In this document: in pieces, positions 53,430-62,869 of the stretch | How the letters are laid out: each line of letters begins with the position of its first letter | How positions within the stretch are numbered: position 1 is the stretch's first letter | NCBI RefSeq assembly: GCF_007970185.1 | Contig: NZ_CP042431.1 | Location: 3,286,001 to 3,350,000 of the forward strand | DNA from: Pseudobacter ginsenosidimutans | GTDB lineage: Bacteria > Bacteroidota > Bacteroidia > Chitinophagales > Chitinophagaceae | Direction of reading: 5' to 3' | DNA: 64,000 bases | Made by a program: the position numbers and the translations under genes | Notes under the pieces: generated by a model | Database searches by the model: none | Seen by the model: only the letters and a program-made list of their open reading frames with translations | Told to the model about the DNA's origin: nothing

Positions 53430-55265
53430 TTATTCCACGGTCACGCTCTTGGCCAGGTTACGTGGTTTGTCCACGTCCAGGTCTTTGGCGATACCGATAT
53501 AATAAGACAGCAGTTGGAGCGGGATCACACTGAGGATCGGAGCCACAATTTCGTCGGCTTCAGGAACTGCTATTACATCATCCGCCATGGCGGTGATGGT
53601 TTCATCCCCTTCGGTTACGATGGCAATCACTTTTCCTTTTCTTGCTTTGATCTCCTGGATATTGCTCACGATCTTTTCGTGGTAGGAATCTTTGGTAGCC
53701 ACAAAAACGACGGGCAGTGTTTCGTCCACGAGTGCGATCGGACCGTGCTTCATTTCAGCAGCGGGATATCCTTCTGCGTGGATATAGGAGATCTCTTTCA
53801 GTTTCAGCGCACCTTCCAGTGCGATGGGGAAATTGTATCCGCGGCCCAGGTAGAGGAAGTCTTTGGCGTCTTTGTATTTGTCTGCCAGTTTTTTCACAGC
53901 ATCGGCCGTTTTGAGAGCAGCCTTAACTTTTTCAGGGATATCATGCAGCTCGTTCAGTAATTGAACGAAGCGTTTTGTTTCGATGGAACCCTTTTCGTGC
54001 GCCACTTTGAGAGCGATGAGGGTGAGTACTACCAGTTGAGCGGTAAATGCTTTGGTGGAGGCCACACCGATCTCGGGGCCCGCGTGCGTATAGGCGCCGG
54101 CGTTAGAGATGCGTGCGATACTGGAACCCACCACATTCACCACACCAAAGATCAGGGCTCCCTGCTCTTTGGCTTTTTCGATGGCAACGAGGGTGTCTGC
54201 TGTTTCGCCACTCTGCGATACGGCAATGATCACATCCCCTTGTTTCACTATCGGGTTGCGATAACGGAATTCCGATGCATATTCCACTTCAACAGGGATG
54301 CGGCAGAGCTCTTCGAAGATGTACTCGGCCAGCAGCGCAGCATGCCAGCTGGTTCCGCAGGCGATGATGATGATGCGGGATGCATTCTTGATCTGGTCGA
54401 TATTATTTTGAACACCGGCCATAGTGATGGAGGCGTTCACTGCGTCCAGCCTTCCGCGGAGACAGTCGAAAATAGTATCGGGCTGTTCAAAGATCTCTTT
54501 CAGCATGAAATGATCATAACCGCCTTTCTCGATGGCGGCCAGCTCCATGTCCAGTTTGGTTACATAGGGAGTGATCTTTTCGTTACCGAGATTTTTGAGG
54601 ATGAGCTCATCAGGACGGATGATGGCCAGTTCATAATCGTTCACATACACTACTTCTTTCGTGTATTCGATGATGGGAGATGCGTCGGATGCCAGGAAAT
54701 GTTCTCCCTTTCCGATGCCGATCACCAGCGGGCTGCCTTTGCGGGCGGCGATGAGGGTATCCGGATTGTCCTGATCGATCAATACGATCACATAAGCGCC
54801 CACTACACGTTTGAGCGCAATGCGAACAGCTTCTTCAAGACTGCAGTTATTGTTCTTCTGAATGTCTTCGATGAATTTCAGCAGTACTTCGGTATCGGTA
54901 TCGCTGATGAAATTGTATCCTTTTTTTACCAGTTCATTTTTGAGCTGGCTGTAGTTTTCGATGATCCCGTTGTGGATCATGGCCAGCTTGCCATTTTCAG
55001 ACTGATGGGGATGTGCATTCCTGTCGCAGGGCTCACCGTGTGTTGCCCAGCGGGTATGTCCGATGCCGATATTTGCATGTACATCTTTTCCCAGGAGGCT
55101 GTCTTCCAGCTCTGCCACTTTTCCTTTCTTCTTGTATACTTTCAGTCCCGAATTGAGGAGGGCCACGCCTGAACTGTCATAGCCACGGTACTCGAGACGC
55201 TTCAGTCCTTTTAAAATAACAGGGTAAGCTTCTTTTGGTCCAACATAAGCAACAATGCCGCACAT
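53430..55265 (-). CDS. glmS: Glucosamine-6-phosphate synthase (isomerizing)
   Basis: The 611-residue enzyme has an N-terminal glutaminase domain starting MCGIVAYVG (Cys as nucleophile), with 'HTRWATHGEPCDRNAHPH', and two SIS sugar-isomerase domains ('IIACGTSWHAALLAEYIFEEL', 'AVSQSGETADTLVAIEKAK', 'HGPIALVDE') ending 'LAKSVTVE'. It makes glucosamine-6-phosphate from fructose-6-phosphate and glutamine for cell-wall and LPS sugars. No glmS ribozyme is visible upstream. The DUF4954 gene follows. Confidence 0.97.
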   Translation of the reverse strand: MCGIVAYVGPKEAYPVILKGLKRLEYRGYDSSGVALLNSGLKVYKKKGKVAELEDSLLGKDVHANIGIGHTRWATHGEPCDRNAHPHQSENGKLAMIHNGIIENYSQLKNELVKKGYNFISDTDTEVLLKFIEDIQKNNNCSLEEAVRIALKRVVGAYVIVLIDQDNPDTLIAARKGSPLVIGIGKGEHFLASDASPIIEYTKEVVYVNDYELAIIRPDELILKNLGNEKITPYVTKLDMELAAIEKGGYDHFMLKEIFEQPDTIFDCLRGRLDAVNASITMAGVQNNIDQIKNASRIIIIACGTSWHAALLAEYIFEELCRIPVEVEYASEFRYRNPIVKQGDVIIAVSQSGETADTLVAIEKAKEQGALIFGVVNVVGSSIARISNAGAYTHAGPEIGVASTKAFTAQLVVLTLIALKVAHEKGSIETKRFVQLLNELHDIPEKVKAALKTADAVKKLADKYKDAKDFLYLGRGYNFPIALEGALKLKEISYIHAEGYPAAEMKHGPIALVDETLPVVFVATKDSYHEKIVSNIQEIKARKGKVIAIVTEGDETITAMADDVIAVPEADEIVAPILSVIPLQLLSYYIGIAKDLDVDKPRNLAKSVTVE

Positions 55266-55422
55266 GTGATAAAGAATTTTTTAGTGTGAATAGGTGCATG
55301 AACGATGACTAAAATGAAACAGGGGGCGAGCGACTGGCCGCACCCTGAGTAAATTTCTTTTAACCTTTCAGTCAATCGATTGCGCAATTTATCGAAAAAT
55401 TGTGCCAGAGAACTTTCTTAAA

Positions 55423-57813
55423 TTATTTTTTAAGGTGGGTCTCAAAGAGATGGAAGATGCGTTTGTACTCGTCGGTCCAGCTGCTGGGTTCAACAAACCC
55501 ATGGTCTTCCACAGGGTACACGGCCAGTTCCCATTTATCTTTTCCCAGTTCGATCAGTTTCTGACTCAGGCGTACGATATCCTGGAAGTGTACATTCACA
55601 TCTACCATACCATGGCACATCAGCAGGTTGTCTTTTAATCCGGCTGCGAAATTGATGGGGGAGCTGCGGTAATAGGCAATGCTGTCTGTGGCTGGTTCAT
55701 TGAGGATATTGGAAGTATAGCCGTGGTTGTAATGCGCCCAGTCTGTAACGGAGCGGAGCGCAGCGCCTGCATTGAAAACACCAGGCTGAGTGAAAAGGGC
55801 CATGAGTGTGATGAAACCTCCGTAAGAGCCGCCATAGATGCCGATATTGGTTGCATTCACGCCGAGCTTGTCCACGAGATATTTTGCGCCGTCCACCTGA
55901 TCGGAAAGATCCTTTCCTCCCATATGGCGGTAGATGCCCGTGCGCCAGTCGCGGCCATAACCTGCACTGCCACGATAATCTATATCCAGTACTGTGTAGC
56001 CGTTATCGGCAAGCAGGTTGTGGAACATGTATTCCCTGAAATAGCTGCTCCACCATTTGTGTACATTCTGCAGGTAGCCTGCGCCATGTACAAAGATCAC
56101 GGCAGGTTTGGAGGGATGGGGATTGGCGGGCCGGTACAGGCGAGCATATACGTTAGCGCCATCGGTTGCGGGAAATGTGATCAGTTCGGGATCGCGCCAG
56201 TTGTAGGAAGCAAATTCAGCGGACCTTGCCAGGTTGGTCACCTGTTGTGGTTTGGCGCCGGCCTTGTTCTCCTGGATATATAATTCCCAGGGTTTGTTGC
56301 TGTAGGAATAGAGATAAGCCAGCCATTTTTCATCGGGAGAGATGCTTACCTGGTTGGAACCGGTGAGACTCGTGAGCTGCTCCGCCTTTCCACCGGCAAC
56401 GGGCAGCCGATAATAATGTTGTTCCCCGGGATGCACCTGGTTGGTGCTGATATAAAAGTATTTTTTGTTGCGGCTCAGGTCCGCCGATTGCACTTCATAG
56501 TTGCCACTGGTAAGCGCTTTCTTTTGTTGTGTGCGCACATCGAGGGTATAGAGATGCGAATAACCCGTGGCTTCGGACTGGAACCAGATGGTGTTGTTAT
56601 CGATCCATCCTGTATTGCCGCCGCCGAATCCCTGTATGCCAGGGCCTGCGATCCAGGCTTCATCATGCTGACGGTCCAGGGGAGTGATCTTTCCTGTGGC
56701 GCCGTCCACCAGCACCAGCCAGCGGTCTTTGTTATCGTTGGAACGAAGGTCGAGCAGGGCGAACTGGCTGTTGGGGCTCCAGGAAGAGCCTTGTATGCTC
56801 ACGCTGCGGGCTGCGGGATTTTTGCTTTTCTGCGCATATACGGCAGGGTAATCTTTGTAGAATGCAGGAATGTCTTTGATGCCGGGGAGGAGGCTGTCTG
56901 TTTTGATTGCGAATACAGTATCGGCCCCGCTGTCGAACACATAGAATTCACTTATTCCTGATGGCGTTCCAACTTTCGTTCTGCCCCTGATATCTTCGGT
57001 GAAGCCGCTTTCGGTAACGTAATTGGGAATGATAGTACCCTTGCCGGAATTATTTGACCTGAACAAACGATAGGCGATGAAGCGCCCGTCTGCACTGATC
57101 TGTAGGCCTCCGGCGCTTTTATCTTCAGTAAAGAGTGTGCGCAATGTTTTGATCTTCGGGTAGGTTTTGGCCATAGAATCACTTTGTTCCTTTTTCTCTT
57201 TTCTTTCCCGCAGGATGGCTGAGTTGGCGAGCGATTCCGTTTCGAGCCATTTCTCCTGTACTGATTTCCCTGCACCGCCACTGCCTGCTTTCGGTGCGCT
57301 GCCCTGCTGGAAATTGGTGAGCTGAGCGATAGCACCGGTGCTCATTTCCCAGGAATAAAGATTACCGCCACGGTTGAATACGATGCGTGTTTCGTTGAAA
57401 CTGAACACCGGTGATGATTCTGTATCGATCGTTTCCGTGATGCGCTTGGTGGTACCTGTTTTCAGCTCAGTGAGATAGATATCGCCGCGATTCGTATATA
57501 CGTAGGCGGTATACTTTGAATTGTATTGAATGCTGTTGGGATCGGGTTGGCTCCTGCCTGCGTCCCAGCCCATTTTCTGAGGTTTGAGATTGGCGGGTGT
57601 GATGATCCAGGCTGAATCGCTGGCGGCCTTGTCCGGGTTCCAGAGGAAACGGAGGATTTTGCCGTCGGCTGACCAGTTGAGTGAAGAAGGCGAGCTGCCG
57701 ATCCATTTAGGATCGCGCATGATCTTGTCTACCGTCAGCGGGGTAAGCGGGGACTGTGCTTTTACTGATGCTGCAGTGAGCAACAGCAGGAAAGCATATG
57801 CATGTTTTCTCAT
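55423..57813 (-). CDS. Secreted S9 family peptidase (DPP-IV-like)
   Basis: The 796-residue protein has a signal peptide (about residues 1-19), a WD-like beta-propeller (about 40-510) and a C-terminal alpha/beta-hydrolase. The catalytic residues are Ser663 in 'GIYGGSYGGF', Asp738 in 'CHGMVDVNV' and His771 in 'PVEDHGFVEP'. Such enzymes remove dipeptides or cleave after proline in periplasmic peptides. It follows the mgtE gene by 21 bases on the same strand. Confidence 0.92.
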   Translation of the reverse strand: MRKHAYAFLLLLTAASVKAQSPLTPLTVDKIMRDPKWIGSSPSSLNWSADGKILRFLWNPDKAASDSAWIITPANLKPQKMGWDAGRSQPDPNSIQYNSKYTAYVYTNRGDIYLTELKTGTTKRITETIDTESSPVFSFNETRIVFNRGGNLYSWEMSTGAIAQLTNFQQGSAPKAGSGGAGKSVQEKWLETESLANSAILRERKEKKEQSDSMAKTYPKIKTLRTLFTEDKSAGGLQISADGRFIAYRLFRSNNSGKGTIIPNYVTESGFTEDIRGRTKVGTPSGISEFYVFDSGADTVFAIKTDSLLPGIKDIPAFYKDYPAVYAQKSKNPAARSVSIQGSSWSPNSQFALLDLRSNDNKDRWLVLVDGATGKITPLDRQHDEAWIAGPGIQGFGGGNTGWIDNNTIWFQSEATGYSHLYTLDVRTQQKKALTSGNYEVQSADLSRNKKYFYISTNQVHPGEQHYYRLPVAGGKAEQLTSLTGSNQVSISPDEKWLAYLYSYSNKPWELYIQENKAGAKPQQVTNLARSAEFASYNWRDPELITFPATDGANVYARLYRPANPHPSKPAVIFVHGAGYLQNVHKWWSSYFREYMFHNLLADNGYTVLDIDYRGSAGYGRDWRTGIYRHMGGKDLSDQVDGAKYLVDKLGVNATNIGIYGGSYGGFITLMALFTQPGVFNAGAALRSVTDWAHYNHGYTSNILNEPATDSIAYYRSSPINFAAGLKDNLLMCHGMVDVNVHFQDIVRLSQKLIELGKDKWELAVYPVEDHGFVEPSSWTDEYKRIFHLFETHLKK

Positions 57814-57834
57814 TGAATGATAAGTTGGTTTATG

Positions 57835-59223
57835 CTACAACAAAATACCACTTAAGAGCATATACGCCATGGAAAAATATATGACCAGTCCGGTCACATC
57901 CACAAGCGTGGCTACGAAAGGAGCAGAGGAAGTGGCGGGGTCGGCGCCCAGTCTTTTGAGCAGGAGTGGGAGCATGGATCCTGTGATGGTACCCCAGAGT
58001 ACCACGCCCAGCAGGGAGAAGCCAACGGTGAGACCGATCTCGGTGCCATTATCGCCGTAGGTATGGAACATGGAATTCCAGAATACCACGCGGAAGAATC
58101 CGATGAGGCCGAGTACGGAGCCGAGCATAAGGCCGGAAAGGATCTCTCTTTTAAGTACGCGCCACCATTCGGCCACAGTCAGCTCGCCCATGGCCATGGC
58201 CTGGATGATAAGGGTGGATGCCTGTGATCCGCTGTTGCCGCCACTGGAAATGATGAGTGGTATGAAAAGGGCCAGCACAACGGCTTTGGCGATCTCATCT
58301 TCAAAATATTTCATCACGGTAGCCGTAAGCATCTCCCCGAGGAAGAGCACTACCAGCCATACGATGCGTTTTTTGAAGAGGCGTGCGATGGGCATTTCCA
58401 GGTAAGGTTCGTCCAGGGCTTCGGTACCACCGATCTTCTGTATGTCTTCACTGAATTCTTCGTTGGCAACCCAGAGTACGTCGTCAATGGTAACGATACC
58501 CAGCAGTATATTCTTATCATCTACAACGGGGAGGGCCACACGGTTATTCATTTTGAAGATCTGGTTGGCCACTTCCTGGTCGTCGTTTGCATTGAGGGTG
58601 ATATAACGATAGTCGATGATATCGCCTACTTCTTTATCAGGACTGGCGAGGATGATCTGGCGGATCTGCACGTCATCCACAAACTCGCCTTTGTCGTTCA
58701 CGATGTAGATCACGTCGATGGTTTCACTGTCCTTCCCTTCTTCCCGGATGAGGTTGAGGATCTCCTGGCAGGTATAGTCAACCTGTACAGAAATATAATC
58801 CGGAGTCATGAGACGGCCTACACTGCCTTCGGGATAACCGAGGAGTGAGAGTGTCACTTTTCTTTCTTCGGGATTGAGCAGTTTCACGAGTTCTTTCACC
58901 ACTTTGCCGGGCAGTTCTTCGAAGAAGTCTGTCCGGTCATCCGCGGGGAGCTCATTGAGCAGTTCGGCGGTCTTGAAAGGTGGCAGTTCGCGGATGATGG
59001 TCTTCTGTGCGTTGAGGTCGAGGATCTTGAATACGCTGGCGGCCCGGTGAATACTCATATTGGCCACTATCTGGCTTTCGTATTCGGGCAGTTCATTGAT
59101 GAGCTCCGCCACATCACTGATGTTCTGGTGGTTCAGCAGTTCACGTACTTTCAGTACATCGTCCTGCCGGGCCAGCTCCAGGAATTGTTCCCTTAGGGTG
59201 TCGATATCAACCTCTGTACTCAT
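57835..59223 (-). CDS. mgtE: Magnesium transporter MgtE
   Basis: The 462-residue protein has the MgtE_N helical domain (residues about 20-130, 'ELINELPEYESQIVANM'), two CBS domains ('DYISVQVDYTCQEIL', 'VALPVVDDKNILLGIVTIDDV') and five C-terminal membrane helices with 'SSGGNSGSQASTLIIQAMAMGEL'. It is a Mg2+-gated channel: CBS and N domains sense cytosolic Mg2+. A -7 element ends four bases before the start codon. The S9 peptidase gene follows. Confidence 0.95.
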   Translation of the reverse strand: MSTEVDIDTLREQFLELARQDDVLKVRELLNHQNISDVAELINELPEYESQIVANMSIHRAASVFKILDLNAQKTIIRELPPFKTAELLNELPADDRTDFFEELPGKVVKELVKLLNPEERKVTLSLLGYPEGSVGRLMTPDYISVQVDYTCQEILNLIREEGKDSETIDVIYIVNDKGEFVDDVQIRQIILASPDKEVGDIIDYRYITLNANDDQEVANQIFKMNNRVALPVVDDKNILLGIVTIDDVLWVANEEFSEDIQKIGGTEALDEPYLEMPIARLFKKRIVWLVVLFLGEMLTATVMKYFEDEIAKAVVLALFIPLIISSGGNSGSQASTLIIQAMAMGELTVAEWWRVLKREILSGLMLGSVLGLIGFFRVVFWNSMFHTYGDNGTEIGLTVGFSLLGVVLWGTITGSMLPLLLKRLGADPATSSAPFVATLVDVTGLVIYFSMAYMLLSGILL

Positions 59224-59227
59224 GCCT

Positions 59228-59235
59228 CAAATTTA
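59228..59235 (-). promoter_or_regulatory. -7 promoter element next to mgtE start
   Basis: The reverse strand reads TAAATTTG and ends four bases before the mgtE ATG. A TTG 22 bases further upstream is a possible -33 box. Likely a leaderless transcript. Confidence 0.5.
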
Positions 59236-59293
59236 GGGAATAGTGCATGTGTACGATCAATAAAAACAAGCTTAATGCATCGATGCGAAATAA

Positions 59294-60679
59294 TTATCGT
59301 TTTCCTGTTTTTCCGAATGGGTATTTGAGTCCGAGATTGATGCCGAAGCTATTGAGCCGGATCTCACCATGACCCACACCCTGTACTGGCACCTTGAGAT
59401 AGGGCTCTGCCTGGAATTGAAGTCTGCTGCCCAGCTGCTTTTCTATGCCGGCAGAGAAATTGAGGATGGAGAAGAGATAGCTGGAGTTCTCGTTCGTTTT
59501 CCAGTTGCGTTCCGAGTAGTAGCCTGCATTATTGTAGAAGTAGTAATCGTAATCCTCTTTATCCATCAGGTAACTGCTGACGCCCGCGCTGATGAAATAA
59601 CGTGAGCGGGTTTTGATACCGAGGTCATAACGGATATTGATGGGGATATCGATCATGGAACAGCCGCCTTCGATCTTATCGATATCATAATAGACCATGG
59701 GCCCTTTGGGGGTGATATCTTTTCCGCGGGCTTTATAGTTCTTGCTGTTATAGATCAGTCCTGTATTAACACTCAACCTGTCTGTAAAATAATATCCGAT
59801 CTGCAGGCCGCCGTTGAAGCCGGCTCTTCCTGCACTGCTGAATTTCACATTGCTGAAATCCAGTCCTGCGAGGGCTGTGAGATAGAACGAACCTTTTCTG
59901 GAAGAAAGGTTCAGGGGCTTTGTCTTATTGGTTGTTGTTTGGATAGGTTGTACTGAAGCAGGTTTTTGTTGAGTTGAATCAGTAATGCTGGTTTGTGGGG
60001 TTGGCTTTATGCCCGGCACATCAGGGGCGTTTTGGATACTGCTTGTATGAACCGGGTTGGAGCTGGTTACTGTTTCAATACTATCTGGCAAGCCCTGCTT
60101 AGATGTAATATACGGAATTGAAGACGAATTGGTTGGTATTTGGGTTGCATTGGGGTTTCCGGGTAATGCATCATGAGTTTTGGCGCCCGGTTCACGGGAG
60201 ACATTGGATTGCTTGAGCCAGGCAGCTCTTTGCTGCTGGCCGGAACTCAATGAAGGGGTTTGAGTATGGTTGGACGGCTTGATGACTGTTGCATTGGAAG
60301 CAGGCTCATCTGCAAGCCGGCTATTTTTTGCGGCGGTGTGGTTCGGATTTCGGTTTTCAAAAGATTGTTGCGACGATTGTTTTGTTTCTCCAAAGCTATT
60401 TCGTTTATAGCTCTCCGTTAAGTTGCCTTCATTTTTCACTATTCCATTTTTCTCTTTGCTTTCATTCCAGGTTTTGGTCCCCCACAATGCGCCGCCCAGC
60501 AGCAGTACGCCTGCCAGCAGCCACCAGAGCAGCAGTCCCCGCCTGCGGCGGCGTTGCGGCAATTCCGCATCCAGCCTTTGTTCCAGCTGTTCCCAGCCTG
60601 ATGTGGACGACTCCACATCGTACTGGTCCGCAGCTTCCCGGCTCAGGCGGTCAAGATCATTGTCATTGAGGAGAGACAT
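59294..60679 (-). CDS. Sigma-regulator-like N-terminus fused to outer-membrane beta-barrel
   Basis: The 461-residue protein has an acidic cytosolic N-terminus (residues 1-45, 'LLNDNDLDRLSREAADQYDV'), RRRRR, one membrane helix (about 48-67), a linker of about 190 residues rich in Ser, Thr, Asn, Gln and Pro, and a C-terminal PorT/OmpW-like barrel (about 263-461; 'GGLQIGYYFTDRLSVNTGLIY'). Its gene overlaps the upstream ECF sigma gene by 17 bases, the position usual for an anti-sigma gene. The layout suggests one chain from cytosol through the inner membrane to the outer membrane. No standard zinc anti-sigma motif is present. Confidence 0.75.
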   Translation of the reverse strand: MSLLNDNDLDRLSREAADQYDVESSTSGWEQLEQRLDAELPQRRRRRGLLLWWLLAGVLLLGGALWGTKTWNESKEKNGIVKNEGNLTESYKRNSFGETKQSSQQSFENRNPNHTAAKNSRLADEPASNATVIKPSNHTQTPSLSSGQQQRAAWLKQSNVSREPGAKTHDALPGNPNATQIPTNSSSIPYITSKQGLPDSIETVTSSNPVHTSSIQNAPDVPGIKPTPQTSITDSTQQKPASVQPIQTTTNKTKPLNLSSRKGSFYLTALAGLDFSNVKFSSAGRAGFNGGLQIGYYFTDRLSVNTGLIYNSKNYKARGKDITPKGPMVYYDIDKIEGGCSMIDIPINIRYDLGIKTRSRYFISAGVSSYLMDKEDYDYYFYNNAGYYSERNWKTNENSSYLFSILNFSAGIEKQLGSRLQFQAEPYLKVPVQGVGHGEIRLNSFGINLGLKYPFGKTGKR

Positions 60680-61271
60680 AAATATTATAATGATTTTTGT
60701 TCAGTAAAAGTTTTCTGAGATTATCCCTCGCTTTGGAGAGATTGGATTTGGACGCACCCACTGAAATGCCCAGTTGCCTGCTGATCTCTTCATGGCTCAT
60801 ACCCTCGATCACGAACAGGTTGAATACGGTACGGTAGGCCGGTGAGAGTGATCTCACGGCTTCGATGATCTCCTTGTAACTGAGAACATCAATTCCTGTT
60901 TCGCTTTTGTCCGGGATTGTTTCAGATTCGTAGGTAAGCAAATGACCGCTCACCGAGGCGTGGTGCTTACGATAATGATCGATGCAGGTATTTACGAGTA
61001 TCCGCTTGAACCAGCCTTTCAGGCTCAGCAGCATATCATCCTGCCTTTGCTGATCGAATTGATGGATATTTTTGAAGAGTTTTACAAACCCTTCATTCAC
61101 GATCTCTTCAGATTCTTCCTGTGCGTTGGTGTACCGGTAGCAGATCTTCATTGCAAAGCCACGGAGCAGGTAATACAATTCCTTCTGGCTGTTACGGTCA
61201 TTGACCAAACAGCCCTTGATCAGTGTAGCCACCTTTGGGTTATCTGTATGCAACAATGGTTTGGTTTGCAA
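60663..61271 (-). CDS. ECF RNA polymerase sigma factor (TTG start)
   Basis: The 202-residue protein has sigma region 2 ('YTNAQEESEEIVNEGFVKLFKNI', 'SLKGWFKRILVNTCIDHYRKH') and region 4 ('LSPAYRTVFNLFVIEGMSHEEISRQLGISVGASKSNLSKAR'). No ATG is available before region 2, so I use TTG at 61271; a second TTG five codons on is an alternative. It is co-transcribed with the barrel-fusion gene, the likely regulator of its activity. Regulon unknown. Confidence 0.9.
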   Translation of the reverse strand: MQTKPLLHTDNPKVATLIKGCLVNDRNSQKELYYLLRGFAMKICYRYTNAQEESEEIVNEGFVKLFKNIHQFDQQRQDDMLLSLKGWFKRILVNTCIDHYRKHHASVSGHLLTYESETIPDKSETGIDVLSYKEIIEAVRSLSPAYRTVFNLFVIEGMSHEEISRQLGISVGASKSNLSKARDNLRKLLLNKNHYNIYVSPQ

Positions 61272-61354
61272 TGAGCAGGGTGCTCCTGCTTAAATTACGA
61301 ATTTTCCTATACATTGTTGGATACGTAATCCCTGCAGAAAAGGTTGCCTCGGAT

Positions 61355-62785
61355 CTAATCCATATTTATCAGGTTGGCGGAAGGGCGCCCGATCAGGGTA
61401 AGGCTGGCGCGGATATATGCCTGAACCTGAATATGTTTCTCCTGTGGCAGTAGCCCGATCAGTTTGATATCGTGCAGGGTGCCAACGGTACTCATCCAGT
61501 CTGTCACTTGCTGATTGAGGCGGGCCTCGATCAGGGCCTTATTCTTCTGGATCAGTGCATTGAGGTCCAGCACGCTCTGTCCGGCCAGTTCCTTCATGAT
61601 CTTCTTTTTGATCAGTCCTTTCGCCAGGTTCACCATCAGGTCCCTGGTATCGATCCCCACTTTGATATCGGGCATACTGAGTATCTGGCGGGCGGAATCC
61701 AGGGTGGGAGTGCCGGTGAGACTGAGCACACCGTTGCGATTGCCGGAGAAAGCCATGTCTACTCTTATCTTTCCTTCATTGGTGCCGCTGATGTTAACGT
61801 CTTTGATCACGAAAGTGCGGCCATCGATATCGAATGGTTTGTTGCGGAGACTATCGTTGAGCAGTTTGTTGAAGAATTTGTATTCGTATACTGCATCCAG
61901 GTAGGTGCTGATATAGCCACTGCGGTCTGCGTTGGACACAGGAGGAAGTGAAGCGTGCGTTACCAGTTTGTTACTGTCTGAATTGAATTTGGGGAAGCCG
62001 CTGAAGCCCATGGAAAAATAGAGCGTGTCTTTCACCACATTGAAGCGGCTGACTCCGAGCGCGGAGAGGTTCAGGTTGAGGAAGCCGTATTTGTTGACGG
62101 GCATTACACGGCTGCCACTCTTGCGCCAGTTGTTGAGAAAGGGATTGGTATTGATGTCCTGTACAAATTTATCGAAGGTGGTGCAATAGGTTTCGATACT
62201 GGCCTTCACACTGTCCAGCACATCTTTTGTCATATCGTTGTTCATGAGCGTTACCTCGCATTTGTCCAGCGGCTGGAGCTTGTCCAGCTTCGTAACGGTG
62301 CTGATGGTATGATTGGGCAGGAGGTCCAGTTTGGAAGTGATGGCGATGTCAACCCTGCGGAGTGGTTCTCCGTTGAATCCGCAGCTGCCATTGACCCAGG
62401 GCGATACCTGTTTGTCGAATGCGCAGATAGTGCGGCTTCCGGCGATCTGGTAATTGCCGCGGAAACTGATGATCACCCGATTGTTGATCACACTGAATGA
62501 AAACGGAGAACGAACGAACCGGTATTTATATCTGAAATCACATCCGCTCTGTGTATAGTTCGGCCATTTATCGTTGGTGAATTCTTTGGCTGTGGAAGAA
62601 TCCATTACCGATAATAAAGGTTTCATGTATACTTTTACAGGAACATTGATATAAGACATTGGCAATGCAGGTAAACTGCGTGCCGGCGCGGATGAAGTGG
62701 TGGTGGTTGTTTTTTTACTGCTGCCGCATGACAAAAAGAATATCAGGGCGCTGCCCAAAAGGAGGACACGGGTTATTGACGTCAT
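61355..62785 (-). CDS. DUF4403 lipoprotein
   Basis: The 476-residue protein has a lipoprotein signal (MTSITRVLLLGSALIFFLSCG; lipobox FLSC, Cys21) and a Thr/Ser linker, then one DUF4403 domain of alternating beta strands and helices ('INVPVKVYMKPLL', 'RVDIAITSKLDLLPNHTIS', 'GLIKKKIMKELAGQSVLDL'). The domain resembles lipid-binding tubular folds (SMP/TULIP-like), but this is fold-level inference. It is a single gene. Confidence 0.85.
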   Translation of the reverse strand: MTSITRVLLLGSALIFFLSCGSSKKTTTTTSSAPARSLPALPMSYINVPVKVYMKPLLSVMDSSTAKEFTNDKWPNYTQSGCDFRYKYRFVRSPFSFSVINNRVIISFRGNYQIAGSRTICAFDKQVSPWVNGSCGFNGEPLRRVDIAITSKLDLLPNHTISTVTKLDKLQPLDKCEVTLMNNDMTKDVLDSVKASIETYCTTFDKFVQDINTNPFLNNWRKSGSRVMPVNKYGFLNLNLSALGVSRFNVVKDTLYFSMGFSGFPKFNSDSNKLVTHASLPPVSNADRSGYISTYLDAVYEYKFFNKLLNDSLRNKPFDIDGRTFVIKDVNISGTNEGKIRVDMAFSGNRNGVLSLTGTPTLDSARQILSMPDIKVGIDTRDLMVNLAKGLIKKKIMKELAGQSVLDLNALIQKNKALIEARLNQQVTDWMSTVGTLHDIKLIGLLPQEKHIQVQAYIRASLTLIGRPSANLINMD

Positions 62786-62869
62786 GCAGCAAATATCAAA
62801 AATTCCGCGCTAATTTTCACTATCTTCAACTGTACCCCGGCCCACCGCAGGCGAAGAAAAAACAACAGT

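Noticed and set aside
53961-55172. Long open frame (about 403 codons) antisense to glmS
   Set aside because: Shadow of glmS; no domain and His/Asp/Phe-rich composition typical of antisense frames.
55266-55422. glmS ribozyme or riboswitch upstream of glmS
   Set aside because: The 157-base gap shows only weak G+C pairing (around 55320-55350) and none of the conserved glmS ribozyme core.
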